Shown in pieces: positions 1-9,452 of a stretch of 64,000 bases of DNA. Where the stretch lies: NCBI RefSeq assembly GCF_002934685.1, contig NZ_NKHL01000121.1:382461-446460 (forward strand), in the 5' to 3' direction. Every line of letters begins with the position of its first letter. The first letter of the stretch is position 1. A program made the translations under genes and the position numbers. The notes below the pieces were generated by a model. That model saw nothing but the letters and a program-made list of their open reading frames with translations, was not told the DNA's origin and ran no database searches. This DNA comes from Pseudomonas bohemica (lineage in GTDB: Bacteria > Pseudomonadota > Gammaproteobacteria > Pseudomonadales > Pseudomonadaceae).

Positions 1-95
1 GCGGCAAACCTTGGCCATGCACGACGGTGCGCATCATCAATCAACCAGGCAACTACTCCCCGCAAACCGCTGTCATAGACCTGATTCTCGCGTAA
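1..95 (+). CDS. possible 3' end of an upstream gene
   Basis: The third frame is open from the left edge and ends at a TAA at 93-95. The encoded tail reads like an ordinary protein C-terminus (…YSPQTAVIDLILA). Only about 30 residues are visible and I do not recognise a family. The first frame is also open until position 78, so the frame choice is uncertain. The gap to the next gene is 36 bp, which would fit cotranscription with the lactonase-family gene. Confidence 0.35.
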   Translation, partial: GKPWPCTTVRIINQPGNYSPQTAVIDLILA

Positions 96-131
96 ACAGC
101 GCACCAACAACTCCAAAAAGAGATCACCCCA

Positions 132-1298
132 ATGACTCCCAGACTCTTGCCATGGCTGGTCCTCGCCAGCAGCCTTACCGCCCTTTCCGTTCAGGCCAAA
201 CCCATGACCGACTACGACGTACTGGTGGGTGCCTACACCGCTGGCGCCAGCGAAGGCATTTACCGTTATGGCTTCAATACCCAGACCGGCCAGCTCGAAG
301 CCAAGCCTCGACAGGTCATCAAAAGCGAAAACCCCTCTTGGCTGACGCTCTCCAAAGACCAGCGCCATCTGTTCGCGGTCAACGAAAACGGCCCCGGCCA
401 AACCGACGTGGTCGGCAAGGTCAGCAGCTTTGCCATCGATCCCAAGACCCACGTCGTGTCATTCATCAACCAGATCGACAGCAAAGGCGAGGAGCCGACC
501 CACTCCAATCTGAGCCTGGACGGGCGTTTCCTGTTCGTCGCCAATTACGCCGTGCACCCCGATCCAGGCGGCGTGCTGGCCGTGGTGCCCGTCGGCAAGG
601 ACGGCAAGCTTTCCCCCGTCGTTCAGACCGCCACCCACGAAGCCAGCAAGGTCAATCCTGAACGTCAGGCCTCGTCCCACGTTCATTCCGCTGTGCCGAC
701 CCCCGATGGCAAGTACCTGATCGCTATGGACCTGGGCGCCGACAAAATCTTCGTGTTCAACTACGACGACAAGAAAACCCAGCCTCTGCAACCGGCCAAA
801 ACGCCATTTGTGGAGCTGCCGCCGGGCAGTGGTCCGCGTCACTTGCTGTTCAGCAAGGATGGCAAACACGCCTGGCTGACCCTGGAAATGGGCGGTCAAG
901 TCGCCGCGTTCGACTACCACGACGGCGTGTTCAAGCGCACGCAGTTGGTGGACCTGGCCAATAAAGACGGTCAGCAATACCGCGCTGGCGGCGGCCTGCA
1001 TACTTCGCCGGACGGCAAGTTCCTCTACGTCGCCAATCGTGGCGATGCCAACGAGCTTTTGGTGTTCAGCATCAATTCGTCCAACGGTCAGCTGAAGGAA
1101 ATCCAGCGTCGCTCGGTTGAAGGCAAGGAGCCACGGGAATTCAACTTTGACCCAAGCGGCCATTTCGTGCTGATCGCCAACCAGAAAAGCAACCAGATTG
1201 TTACCGTCCGAGTCGACCCGAAAACCGGGATGCTGGGTGACACCGTGCAGAAAGTCGACTTCGATTCCCCTTCGGATTTCCGCTTTCTCGGTTTTTGA
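132..1298 (+). CDS. secreted lactonase-family beta-propeller protein
   Basis: 388 residues. It begins with a signal peptide (hydrophobic stretch around residues 5-21, ending in VQA-K). The rest is a repeated beta-propeller of the lactonase family PF10282, typified by 6-phosphogluconolactonase Pgl of the YbhE type. Recurrent blades with SPDGK/TPDGK-type turns are visible (PTPDGKYL, FSKDGKHAW, TSPDGKFLY). An AAGAGA-like Shine-Dalgarno lies about 8 bases before the ATG. Family members hydrolyse sugar lactones, but a periplasmic member cannot serve the cytoplasmic pentose phosphate pathway directly. Its substrate is therefore unknown; a periplasmic aldonolactone is a guess. The gene appears monocistronic, and a hairpin follows at 1330-1352. 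Confidence 0.85.
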   Translation: MTPRLLPWLVLASSLTALSVQAKPMTDYDVLVGAYTAGASEGIYRYGFNTQTGQLEAKPRQVIKSENPSWLTLSKDQRHLFAVNENGPGQTDVVGKVSSFAIDPKTHVVSFINQIDSKGEEPTHSNLSLDGRFLFVANYAVHPDPGGVLAVVPVGKDGKLSPVVQTATHEASKVNPERQASSHVHSAVPTPDGKYLIAMDLGADKIFVFNYDDKKTQPLQPAKTPFVELPPGSGPRHLLFSKDGKHAWLTLEMGGQVAAFDYHDGVFKRTQLVDLANKDGQQYRAGGGLHTSPDGKFLYVANRGDANELLVFSINSSNGQLKEIQRRSVEGKEPREFNFDPSGHFVLIANQKSNQIVTVRVDPKTGMLGDTVQKVDFDSPSDFRFLGF

Positions 1299-1329
1299 AA
1301 CGTCACAAGTGACACATTGACGCAGGCTG

Positions 1330-1352
1330 CAGCCCTTGAATTATAAGGGCTG
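1330..1352 (+). terminator. hairpin downstream of the lactonase gene
   Basis: An 8-bp perfect stem, CAGCCCTT/AAGGGCTG, with a 7-base loop lies 31 bases after the stop codon. No run of T follows. It may be a transcript-end stabiliser rather than a classic intrinsic terminator. Confidence 0.4.
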
Positions 1353-1484
1353 AGGCCATCTATTAATTGAATTGATAAGGGCTAGTGGTAGAAAAGATTT
1401 TTTCTGAAAGCTCCTCGGGCGTAACTTTCATTCCACGGCCACGACGGTCAAGACTTGAAACGAAACAACACCGAGGTACGCATC

Positions 1485-1667
1485 ATGAACTTCAATATCT
1501 TCTCCATCATCGCCGCGTCTGCCATCTCCGCCACCGTTGCATTGCCAGCCAGTGCCAGTGGCGAAGCCACAGACAGAAAAATCAGCTCGACCCAGAGCTA
1601 CACCCCGAAATACCTGCAACAAAGCGCCAACTTCTACGCAGCTCTGGATCACAAGACCCAGCAATGA
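1485..1667 (+). CDS. small exported protein, 60 residues
   Basis: The peptide starts MNFNIFSIIAASAIS and has a clear signal peptide with cleavage likely after PASA-S (about residue 24). That leaves a mature peptide of about 36 residues, without cysteines. The ATG at 1485 is chosen because GAGGTA sits about 7 bases upstream. A TTG at 1455 in the same frame would add ten non-signal residues. I do not recognise the family, though many pseudomonads encode short secreted proteins of this layout. A large perfect inverted repeat begins 17 bases after the stop codon. Confidence 0.65.
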   Translation: MNFNIFSIIAASAISATVALPASASGEATDRKISSTQSYTPKYLQQSANFYAALDHKTQQ

Positions 1668-1683
1668 ATAGAACTTTCGACGT

Positions 1684-1745
1684 AAATCCATTCCCCGTTA
1701 ACGCAGTGCGCGGTCAATGCGTTATCGCTACCGGGGAATGGATTT
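1684..1745. repeat. 62-bp nested inverted repeat
   Basis: The outer arms AAATCCATTCCCCG (1684-1697) and CGGGGAATGGATTT (1732-1745) are perfect complements. Inside them TAACGCA (1699-1705) and TGCGTTA (1718-1724) also pair. There is no T tract. It lies directly after the small exported protein gene and may act as a transcript-end structure or a REPIN-like element. It does not share the core of the other REPs in this window. Confidence 0.75.
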
Positions 1746-1788
1746 GTAAGCGCCAGGTTTTAATTGCTGTCACCGCTCCGATTGAAAG

Positions 1789-1893
1789 AACGCTTTCGCG
1801 AGCAACTTCGCCGTATACAGGTTGATACGACCCACTGACCACTGCGTGTCAGGCCATGTATCAAATGTAGGCGAGCTTGCTCGCGAAAGCGTT
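1789..1893. repeat. REPIN (inverted REP pair, GCGAGC…GCTCGC type)
   Basis: A 17-bp perfect inverted pair, AACGCTTTCGCGAGCAA (1789-1805) and TTGCTCGCGAAAGCGTT (1877-1893), is separated by 71 bp. The core GAGCTTGCTCGCGAA is typical of P. fluorescens-group REP sequences. Confidence 0.8.
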
Positions 1894-1961
1894 GAATTTC
1901 CTCCCCTTGATCCCCGTCTGCTGAATAAGCGATGGGGATTTTTTTGCACTTCATTCTTTTG

Positions 1962-2042
1962 CAGGAGCGCGCTTGCCCGCGATTGCGTCGTGTCAGATGA
2001 CGCATAGCCCAGATACATCAATCGCGGAAAAGAGCGCTCGTG
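1962..2042. repeat. degenerate REP pair
   Basis: AGGAGCGCGCTTGCCCGCGATTGCG near 1964 is mirrored by a partial copy (CAATCGCGG…GAGCGCTCG) at 2020-2042. It belongs to a different core family (GCGCGCTTGCCCGCGAT) from the preceding REPIN. The same core recurs at 44029-44114 and 46028-46111. Confidence 0.55.
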
Positions 2043-2060
2043 CATCTTCGGCAGAAGTGG

Positions 2061-2663
2061 TCAATGCTTTGCCATGGCGTTCATGAACAACGTCGATTCC
2101 AGAAACCGCTTCAGCCATCCCCGCAATTTCGGATACGGGCTTTGCCAGAACCAGCCCGGGTCAACGAAGCAGAATTGCCGCACGAACGGCGCCAGGGCGG
2201 TGTCGGCCAGGGTCAGGTGATCAGCGAGCAAACACTCGCGTTCGCTCAGCAGCGCCTCCAGCTTGCGCAGAAACACCTCTCCTCGGGCACGATATTGCTG
2301 CTGCGTGAACTCGGGATAGCGCACTGCATATTTGTAGCGATCCAGATCGGTCTTGAACGTACTGTCGTTTTCCGCGATCAATTCGGTGATCTGCCGCTGG
2401 CCATCGGGATCAGCGGTCAGAGACCAGTCATCCGGGTCATGCTGCTCCAGCGCCCAGTGCATGATGTCCAGACTCTGTTCCAGCACTCGGTCGTCCAGCA
2501 CCAGAACCGGCACTGTGCCTTTGGGTGAACACTCAAGCATTTCCGGCGGCTTGGCCTTGAGGCTGACTTCCACCGTTTCGACCTGTGCGCCGGAATAAGC
2601 CACGGCCATACGCGCGCGCATGGCGTAGGGGCAGCGGCGGAAGGAGTAGAGCAGAGCGGGCAT
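2061..2663 (-). CDS. glutathione S-transferase family protein
   Basis: 200 residues. An N-terminal thioredoxin-fold domain (about 1-75) carries a CPYA motif at residues 10-13, the cysteine-type active site shared by glutaredoxins and omega/beta-like GSTs. The usual GST cis-proline region (KGTVPVLVLDD) follows, then an all-helical C-terminal domain. It is expected to be cytosolic and to catalyse glutathione transfer or deglutathionylation; the substrate is unknown. Its ATG overlaps the sbcC stop codon by one base, so it is translationally coupled as the last gene of sbcD-sbcC-gst. Confidence 0.85.
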   Translation of the reverse strand: MPALLYSFRRCPYAMRARMAVAYSGAQVETVEVSLKAKPPEMLECSPKGTVPVLVLDDRVLEQSLDIMHWALEQHDPDDWSLTADPDGQRQITELIAENDSTFKTDLDRYKYAVRYPEFTQQQYRARGEVFLRKLEALLSERECLLADHLTLADTALAPFVRQFCFVDPGWFWQSPYPKLRGWLKRFLESTLFMNAMAKH

Positions 2664-5600
2664 CAGTTGACCTCCAGGGTGCTGAGGCCATTGCCTTGAC
2701 GACGTACCTGAATCTGCACCGGAATCCGCTCGTGCATTTCCTGCACGTGGGAAATCACCCCGACCTTGCGCCCTTGGGCCTGCAAGCCGTCCAGCGCATC
2801 CATCGCCAGTTGCAGCGACTCAGGGTCGAGGCTGCCGAAGCCTTCGTCGATGAACAGCGACTCGATCTTCAGCGTGCTCGAGGCCATGGACGCCAGCCCC
2901 AGCGCCAGGGCCAGCGACACCAGGAACGTCTCGCCGCCGGACAGCGAATGCACCGAGCGCAGTTCGTCGCCCATTTCCGTATCCATCACCAGCAGGCCGA
3001 GCATGCTGCCGCCGCGCTTGAGGCGATAGCGGCGCACCAGTTGCTTGAGTTGGGCGTTGGCGTGATGCACCAGCAAATCGAGGTTGTAGGCCTGGGCGAT
3101 CTTGCGGAATTTATCGCCTTCGGCCGAGCCGATCAGGGTCGCCAGTCGAGCCCAGCGCAGGTATTGGCCATGGGCCATCTGGATGCGTTCCTGCAGGTCG
3201 CTGTTGGCGTCGCGGCGGCGCTGATCTTCGCTGATTTGCGCCCGCAGGTCGGCGCACAGTTGGTCGTGGGTCGCCGACTGGGCCTGGGTGTCGCTCAATG
3301 CTGTGGCCAGTTGCTCGGCGTCGCTGATATCGCTGTGTTGCGCTTGATGTTGCTGCAGCTGGGCCTCGCGCTCCTGCACCAGCACTTTGGCCTGCTCGAG
3401 GGCTTTTTCACTGTGTTGCAGGCGCTGACGCAATTGGTTGACGCTGTCATCACTCAGGCCAAGCAGCGCGTCGAGGGCGGCATCGTCCAGTTCGCTGTGC
3501 TCGCTGCGCCACTGGCTGATCTGTCGATCCAGATCGGTCACTTCCTGTTGCAGCGCGCGCAAGCGCTGACGCTCACCCTCAAGCTCAGTCGCCAGTTTGA
3601 TCAGCTCGCTGCGCGCCTTCTGCAAGGCCTCGGAAATGCTGGCCTGAGCCTGACGCGCTTGCTCCACAGCTTGCTCCAGCTGTTGCTGCCAATGCTCGGC
3701 GCTGTCGTGTTCGCCGAGGATTTCCCGCAAGCGCTGTTGCACCGCGAGCTGCTTTTGCTGGCTGCCTTCGAGGCGTTGTTGCAGCTGTTGATGCTGCTGT
3801 TGACGTCCCTGCTGGGCGATTTGTTCGCGCTCGATTTTCAGCGCACGTTCGCTGTGTTCCTGCCGCTCGTCTTTCTGTTGATCGAGTTGCTGGACGCGCA
3901 GCGCGATGTCGTTGTCCAGCTGCATGAAGCTTTCGGTGGCCGATTCTCGCCATAGCGCCAGGCTCTCGGCGGGCAGCAGCGGTTCGAATTCCTGCAGCGC
4001 GGTCTCGAACGCCTGGTTGTCCAGCGAGATATTGCGCTGTTGATCGTCCAGCAGTTTCATCGCCTGCTGGCTCGCCTCACGGGCGTCCTGCACCTGTTGC
4101 TGCAAGGATTCGGCGTCGCGCTGTACCTTCAGCAGGCGCGTCTGGCGTTGCTCGGTGCTGAGGATTTCCTGGGCCAGCTGATGCAGCCGCTCGCTGAGCC
4201 AGTCGCCGCGCAGGTGCTCGGGCTGTTCCAGCAAACGCGGATACAGCCCATGGGCTTCGAGATCCGGCGTGAGTTTTTGCAGCTGCTCGGCCAGTTGGTC
4301 CTGCTGCGGCTTGGACTGCTTGAGCTGGTTGTTCAGCTCGGCGACTTCGGCACGCAGCTCGGCAAGTTTCTCGCTCAGTTGGCTGACCTTCAGCCGCGCA
4401 GCGGTTTCTTCACCGTCGTCGTGTCCGGAGAGTGCTTCGAGCAAGGCGTCGGACTGGTGATACGGATGTTCCTCGCTGCCGCACACCGGGCATGGCTGCT
4501 GATCCACCAGTTGTTCGCGCAATTGCTCGACACTGGCGCTGCGGGCCAGACGCTGGCGTTGCAGCAACTGGACCGTCACTTTCAGCGCTTGTTCGGCAGC
4601 TTCGTGTTCGCCCTTGAGTTGCAGCCCCATGGCGATGCTTTGCGCGCGGCGTTCGGTGGCCCGTTGCTGCTGCGCCTGCACCTCCTGCAAGCGACTGGCG
4701 ACGTCCTGATGCCGCTGCCACAGGCGCTCCAGTGAATCGCTGGCGCTGTGCTGCTGACGATTGTCCTGCAACAGCTGGCCGAGCCGTTCGATTTCCTGAC
4801 TGACCGCGTCGGCCTTGACCTCGGCGTCGTCATACAGCGCCTGCAACGCACTGCGACGTTCGCTCAGGGCCTGTTCGGCGCGGGTCGAAGCCTGTTCCAG
4901 ATCTGGCAGTTCTTCGCGACCTTTGTTCAGTCGCGAACTGACCAGCACCACCTGTTGCAGGCGCGGACGATAGGCCGTCCACGACTGGCTCAGGGCATCC
5001 AGCGCCGCGCTGTTTTGCAGTTGTTCGGCGATCGATTGCAGGCGTGTTTCGACCTGGCGTTGCTGCTGACCCAGTTGATCGAGCGCAGCCTGACCCTCGT
5101 TGCTGGCTTGCTCGGCGATGCGTGCCTGTTCGCTGACCTGCTGCCTTTCGTTGTTCAGGTGATTGAGCTGGATCTGTTGCTCGAACGCCTCGTTTAACCC
5201 TGGTCTGGCGTTCTGCTGGTTGTCCTGCGCCTGCTGCAGAGTGCTCTGCGCTGCGACGAGCTGGCCTTCCAGATCGGTCAAGCGGGCCTGGGTCTGCGTG
5301 TGTTGCTGAGTCTGCTCCTCGATGCGTGCAGCCAACGGCTTCAGTTGCCCGTCGAGCTTGTTGCGCTGGCCGAACAGATGCCGCTGCGGCGCCAAGCGTT
5401 CCAACTGGCCCAGCTGTCGACGTTCAGTGTCTTGCTGATCCCAGGTCTGCTGCGCGCTGCCGAGCTGTTCGCTGGCCGCCAGGTGGCTGTCGCGCAGACG
5501 ATTCAATTCACTGAACCACTGCTGTTTCATCTCCAGTTGACGCAATTGCGCCTGTGCCAGCTTCAATTGTTGCTGCGCGTCGGCGAAGCGCTGTTCGAGC

Positions 5601-6304
5601 TCGGCGCGCTGATCAGGCTCAAGAGGCGTCAGGTGACCGGCCTGGGCGTTGAGGGCTTTGAGCGCCTCTTCCGCTTCCTTGCTCTTGCTGTAGGCGCGAC
5701 GACCCAACTGGCTGTAGATCGCGGTGTCGGTGAGCTTTTCCAGCAGCTCGCTGCGTTCCTTGTCGTCGGCCTTGAGGAACGCACTGAACTCGCTCTGGGC
5801 CAACATCACGGCGCGGGTGAACTGTTCGAAATTCAGGCCCAGTCGCGCTTCGAGCAGGGTCTTGTATTCGGCTTTGTTCTGAGTGCTGAGGATCTGCTCG
5901 CTGTCCAGGTCGGTCAGCGTCTGGCGGCTGGCCTGGAGTTTTTTCGCGGCGTTGTCGCGGGCGCGGTTGGTTTCCCAGCGAGCACGATAACGGCGCTTGT
6001 CAATGCCGACGAAGTCCACTTCGGCATAGCCGCTGCCGGTGCCGCGACGCAGCAGGTTGCGCGGGTCATTGGTGCTGATATCGCCATCGACCTCCGGGAC
6101 TCTGGACTGGCCGATGTTATTCAGCCTGGGGATCGCGCCGAACAGCGCAAGGCACAAGGCATCGAGCAGCGTGCTCTTACCCGCGCCGGTGGGGCCGGTG
6201 ATCGCGAACAATCCAGCACTGGCCAGGGGTTCTGCGGTGAAATCCAGCTCGAAGGGACCTGCCAGGGAGGCAAGGTTTTTCAGGCGAATGGCGAGAATCT
6301 TCAT
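2663..6304 (-). CDS. sbcC: exonuclease subunit SbcC
   Basis: 1213 residues, an SMC/Rad50-type ATPase that partners SbcD. Walker A GPTGAGKST is at residues 37-45. Two very long glutamine-rich coiled coils flank a CPVC zinc hook near residue 600. The signature LSGGET lies near residue 1120 and Walker B FIDEGFG near 1151. The SbcCD complex cleaves DNA hairpins and protein-blocked ends in an ATP-dependent manner. The gene overlaps sbcD by 4 bases and the downstream GST gene by 1 base. Length is in the usual range for pseudomonad SbcC. Confidence 0.96.
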   Translation of the reverse strand: MKILAIRLKNLASLAGPFELDFTAEPLASAGLFAITGPTGAGKSTLLDALCLALFGAIPRLNNIGQSRVPEVDGDISTNDPRNLLRRGTGSGYAEVDFVGIDKRRYRARWETNRARDNAAKKLQASRQTLTDLDSEQILSTQNKAEYKTLLEARLGLNFEQFTRAVMLAQSEFSAFLKADDKERSELLEKLTDTAIYSQLGRRAYSKSKEAEEALKALNAQAGHLTPLEPDQRAELEQRFADAQQQLKLAQAQLRQLEMKQQWFSELNRLRDSHLAASEQLGSAQQTWDQQDTERRQLGQLERLAPQRHLFGQRNKLDGQLKPLAARIEEQTQQHTQTQARLTDLEGQLVAAQSTLQQAQDNQQNARPGLNEAFEQQIQLNHLNNERQQVSEQARIAEQASNEGQAALDQLGQQQRQVETRLQSIAEQLQNSAALDALSQSWTAYRPRLQQVVLVSSRLNKGREELPDLEQASTRAEQALSERRSALQALYDDAEVKADAVSQEIERLGQLLQDNRQQHSASDSLERLWQRHQDVASRLQEVQAQQQRATERRAQSIAMGLQLKGEHEAAEQALKVTVQLLQRQRLARSASVEQLREQLVDQQPCPVCGSEEHPYHQSDALLEALSGHDDGEETAARLKVSQLSEKLAELRAEVAELNNQLKQSKPQQDQLAEQLQKLTPDLEAHGLYPRLLEQPEHLRGDWLSERLHQLAQEILSTEQRQTRLLKVQRDAESLQQQVQDAREASQQAMKLLDDQQRNISLDNQAFETALQEFEPLLPAESLALWRESATESFMQLDNDIALRVQQLDQQKDERQEHSERALKIEREQIAQQGRQQQHQQLQQRLEGSQQKQLAVQQRLREILGEHDSAEHWQQQLEQAVEQARQAQASISEALQKARSELIKLATELEGERQRLRALQQEVTDLDRQISQWRSEHSELDDAALDALLGLSDDSVNQLRQRLQHSEKALEQAKVLVQEREAQLQQHQAQHSDISDAEQLATALSDTQAQSATHDQLCADLRAQISEDQRRRDANSDLQERIQMAHGQYLRWARLATLIGSAEGDKFRKIAQAYNLDLLVHHANAQLKQLVRRYRLKRGGSMLGLLVMDTEMGDELRSVHSLSGGETFLVSLALALGLASMASSTLKIESLFIDEGFGSLDPESLQLAMDALDGLQAQGRKVGVISHVQEMHERIPVQIQVRRQGNGLSTLEVN

Positions 6305-7542
6305 GGCTGTTCGCCCTCCAGTTGCACGTCCTGCAAGAGGCTCGCGAAGTCCTGCATCGTTTGCTCGTCGACCTCCGTGCCGTAGTTGTCGAGCCAGGCG
6401 CGGCTGAACAGTTCCTGCGGGCTGAGTTGATCCAGCTCGATCAGGTCGCGATCATCTTCGTCATCGCGGCTGCCTTTGCCTGCGTATTCCGCGGCAATAC
6501 GCACCAGACGCACGGCCTTGCCTTCCAGCGCGGCTTCAATCTGGTTGCGCAGGTCCGGCTGCGGCTCGTCCAGACGCACCCGGACTTCCAGCCAGGGCTG
6601 GCGGTCGACATCGGCCAGCAGATCGATGTCCGGCAGGTCCTTGAGTTGCAGTAACAGCTCCACAAACGGCGCCGGGCCGATCCGTTGCAGATTGACAGCG
6701 CGAGGGATCAACAGTGGTTTGACGCTGACCAGTTTGTCGCCTTCGCAATCGATTTCGAGGATCTGATGTTGGTAGCCGATTTCCGAAAACGACAACGGGA
6801 TCGGCGAGCCGCTGTAGCGAATCCGTTCTTCGCCATTGACCTTCTGCGGCTTGTGCAGGTGGCCGAGGGCAACGTAAGTGATGGTCTGGCCGAACAGGCT
6901 GGCCGGCAGCGCTTCGGCATTGCCAATGATCAGGCTGCGCTCGGAGTCCTCGGAAACCGAGCCGCCGGCCATGTGCGCGTGGCTGATGGCGATCAGCGGC
7001 TGGCCTTTCTTGCGCTTCTGATTGGCCGCGGCAATGAGCATCTCGTGAACCTGGCCGATCCCGCGCAGGTAGTTGTCGCCCAGGGTCAGGCCGGTGACTT
7101 CGGCAGGGCGCAGGAACGGCAGCGCCAGGCACCAGCCGAGCACCTTGCCTTTGGCGTTGGTCAGCGGCAGCAACAGGCGCTCGACGTCGAGCACGCCGTC
7201 GTCCAGCCACAACACGCGGCCCAGGGCATGGGTGCGCAGACGGCGCATCAGCGGCGCAGGCAGTTCGATGCGCGAGCCGGAATCATGGTTGCCGGCGATC
7301 ATGACGATGGTCAGTTGCGGGCTTTGATCGTGGGCGCTGACGATGAAGTCGTACAGCTGTTCCTGGGCTTTGACCGACGGGTTGACGGTGTCGAAGATGT
7401 CGCCGGCGATCAGCAGCACATCGGGTTTGCGCTCGGCCAGGCGGGCCAGCAGCCATTTGAGAAAACTCTCGTGTTCGAAGTCCCGCTCCTGGCCATGGAG
7501 GTTCTGGCCCAGATGCCAGTCGGAGGTGTGGAACAGACGCAT
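6301..7542 (-). CDS. sbcD: exonuclease subunit SbcD
   Basis: 413 residues. It is the Mre11-type metallophosphoesterase nuclease of SbcCD. The metal-binding motifs appear in order: SDWHLG (residues 7-12), GDIFD near 47, GNHDS near 84, HAHM and GHLHKPQ further on. A C-terminal capping domain follows. It is the first gene of the unit, and its stop overlaps the sbcC start by 4 bases. A REPIN occupies the region upstream of its start codon. Confidence 0.96.
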   Translation of the reverse strand: MRLFHTSDWHLGQNLHGQERDFEHESFLKWLLARLAERKPDVLLIAGDIFDTVNPSVKAQEQLYDFIVSAHDQSPQLTIVMIAGNHDSGSRIELPAPLMRRLRTHALGRVLWLDDGVLDVERLLLPLTNAKGKVLGWCLALPFLRPAEVTGLTLGDNYLRGIGQVHEMLIAAANQKRKKGQPLIAISHAHMAGGSVSEDSERSLIIGNAEALPASLFGQTITYVALGHLHKPQKVNGEERIRYSGSPIPLSFSEIGYQHQILEIDCEGDKLVSVKPLLIPRAVNLQRIGPAPFVELLLQLKDLPDIDLLADVDRQPWLEVRVRLDEPQPDLRNQIEAALEGKAVRLVRIAAEYAGKGSRDDEDDRDLIELDQLSPQELFSRAWLDNYGTEVDEQTMQDFASLLQDVQLEGEQP

Positions 7543-7614
7543 TGGGATACCTTGGTTCTGAATAGGTGTATGGCCGAATGGGCGGTCTTACATGGCAAGT
7601 CACCTAGGACCACT

Positions 7615-7702
7615 GTGGGAATGAGCTTGCTCACCAAGACTGAGTTTCAGACGCTGAATATGTAGCGTCCTCCCGGGCCTCTTCAGCAAGCTCACTCCCC
7701 AC
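7615..7702. repeat. REPIN (GAGCTTGCT family)
   Basis: GTGGGAATGAGCTTGCT (7615-7631) and AGCAAGCTCACTCCCCAC (7685-7702) form an imperfect inverted pair around a 53-bp centre. The same family is found at 15395-15485 and 32656-32742. Confidence 0.8.
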
Positions 7703-7766
7703 GAGTCATCGGGGCGCCAATGGCTCCCGGCAGGCTGCGCATACAGTCGCCGCGCAGGAGTCCGGT

Positions 7767-9452
7767 TCACTTCGGATAAAGCGGCGGCAGGCTGTCCGCG
7801 CCATTCGGGTCTACGGGTTTTTCAACGGCGGGCAGTGCCCTGACTGCCTTCCATAAATCTTCGCCCAGCCACAACTTGCCGGTTTCGCTGTACAGCGCGC
7901 CGTTCAGGCCATCGAGGGCATCGGACAGCGGCACGAAGCGCGCAGCCATGTCGGCCAGGGTTTCCGGTTGCTGACGGGCCCAGGCATCCAGTGCCTGACG
8001 GGTGGCGTGAGGGTCGTTGGCAAGACTGGCACGTTTCAGGTCGTCGAGCACGGTGCGCGGGCTTGGCCCGGCCTGTGCCACGCGGGTCAGAGCCGGTTGC
8101 CAGCGGGCACGCCACCATAGACCGAAGCCCAGCAGCGTGGTGAAACTCAGCAGCACCGTACTCAATTGCCAGGGCCACACAGGCGGACCGAGCACCGTCA
8201 GGCCCGAGTCGTCACTCACCGGCATGTCCACGGACAGCGCCGGGTTGATGCTCACCTGCAAGGTTCGGGCGGGCAGGGCGCTGTGCTCCAAATGATCTTC
8301 CAGCGTGTTCCACCACACCAGATCCACAGCGGGAATCTCGATGGCGCCCGGACGATTGGGCACCAGGGCTTCGCGTTCTTCGCGGCTGCCCACCAGCCCG
8401 CGCTCATTGGCCTGATTGCTCAACTGAGGCTGGTCGGGATAGCGTCGCAGCGCACTGACTTCGGTCGCGGGCAGTGGCGGCAGTTGGGCACTGGACAGGC
8501 CCTCGGCCTTGACGACGAGAGTGCGGGTCAGCGAATCGCCGAGCTGCGTATGGGTCGGGTCCGGGCTCCAGTTTTCGCTCAGGCTGATGCTGCGCGCCGG
8601 CAGCCACGGGGTGTTGGCCGGGTAATTCGCCGGTTGCGGTTTGACGTTGAGGGGCAGGGGATCGGACATCACGCGCATCAGCTTGCCCGGTTTCGGGCTG
8701 GTGGCCACCGCGGGTTGATTGGTGGCGGCGACCTGGCTGACTTGCGGGATGTCCTGCACCATCGTCGCGCTGAACTCCTGCGCCGGGATGGTCATGTCGC
8801 CGCTCTGCTGCGGATACAGCGCATAACGCATCTCGATCACGCCATGCCGGATGCCGTTGATCTGCTTTTCATAGGTGCGGGTGTCGCCGAGCCTCTCGAT
8901 GCGCGCATCCGGCACTTGCAGCGGCGTCAGGTTGCTGTCATCGAACAACGATACCGAATGGTAGATGCGAACGGTCAAAACCGCCTGGGCCTGCACGTAT
9001 ACGGTGTCCTGATCCAGGCTGGCCTCCATGAACACAGGCGCCAGTTTCTGTTCCTGAGACTGCGCGGACGGCTCGACTTCCACCACCTGCAGGGCAATTG
9101 GCTGGCTGATCAGATCGCCCAGTTTCAGCGACGGAATCTCGATCGAACCACTGTGGCGCGGCATCAGGGTGATCAGCCAGCGAGTGGTGGCGTGGACGTT
9201 GCCCTCAAGGGTGGTCAAGCTGTTGAGCTGGCGGGTGTCGCGGACTTCGAAATCCGCATCCAGGGCACTCATGTCCGGCTTGCCGAACAGGGTCGCGTCG
9301 TCGGATTCCAGGGTCAGCTCGATGGTTTCTCCGGTGTTCACGCGGGTGCGGTCGACGCTGGCCTGCAACGTCGAACTGGACGAGTCGGCCTGCGCCGCCA
9401 GGGCGAACAGGCACAGCAGCCACGCAATTACCACAGTGTGCACACGACTCAT
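7767..9452 (-). CDS. batD: BatD-like membrane protein
   Basis: 561 residues. A signal peptide (about residues 1-22, ending AAQA-D) precedes tandem Ig-like beta domains. A transmembrane helix lies near residues 430-455 (TVLLSFTTLLGFGLWW), followed by a cytoplasmic C-terminal tail. This is the layout of BatD/oxygen-tolerance proteins. The ATG at 9452 overlaps the preceding stop codon as ATGA and fits the signal peptide; an upstream in-frame start would add 29 residues without signal character. It is the last gene of the MoxR-DUF58-Bat operon. Bat proteins have been linked to stress and oxygen tolerance, but their biochemical role is unsettled. Confidence 0.85.
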   Translation of the reverse strand: MSRVHTVVIAWLLCLFALAAQADSSSSTLQASVDRTRVNTGETIELTLESDDATLFGKPDMSALDADFEVRDTRQLNSLTTLEGNVHATTRWLITLMPRHSGSIEIPSLKLGDLISQPIALQVVEVEPSAQSQEQKLAPVFMEASLDQDTVYVQAQAVLTVRIYHSVSLFDDSNLTPLQVPDARIERLGDTRTYEKQINGIRHGVIEMRYALYPQQSGDMTIPAQEFSATMVQDIPQVSQVAATNQPAVATSPKPGKLMRVMSDPLPLNVKPQPANYPANTPWLPARSISLSENWSPDPTHTQLGDSLTRTLVVKAEGLSSAQLPPLPATEVSALRRYPDQPQLSNQANERGLVGSREEREALVPNRPGAIEIPAVDLVWWNTLEDHLEHSALPARTLQVSINPALSVDMPVSDDSGLTVLGPPVWPWQLSTVLLSFTTLLGFGLWWRARWQPALTRVAQAGPSPRTVLDDLKRASLANDPHATRQALDAWARQQPETLADMAARFVPLSDALDGLNGALYSETGKLWLGEDLWKAVRALPAVEKPVDPNGADSLPPLYPK

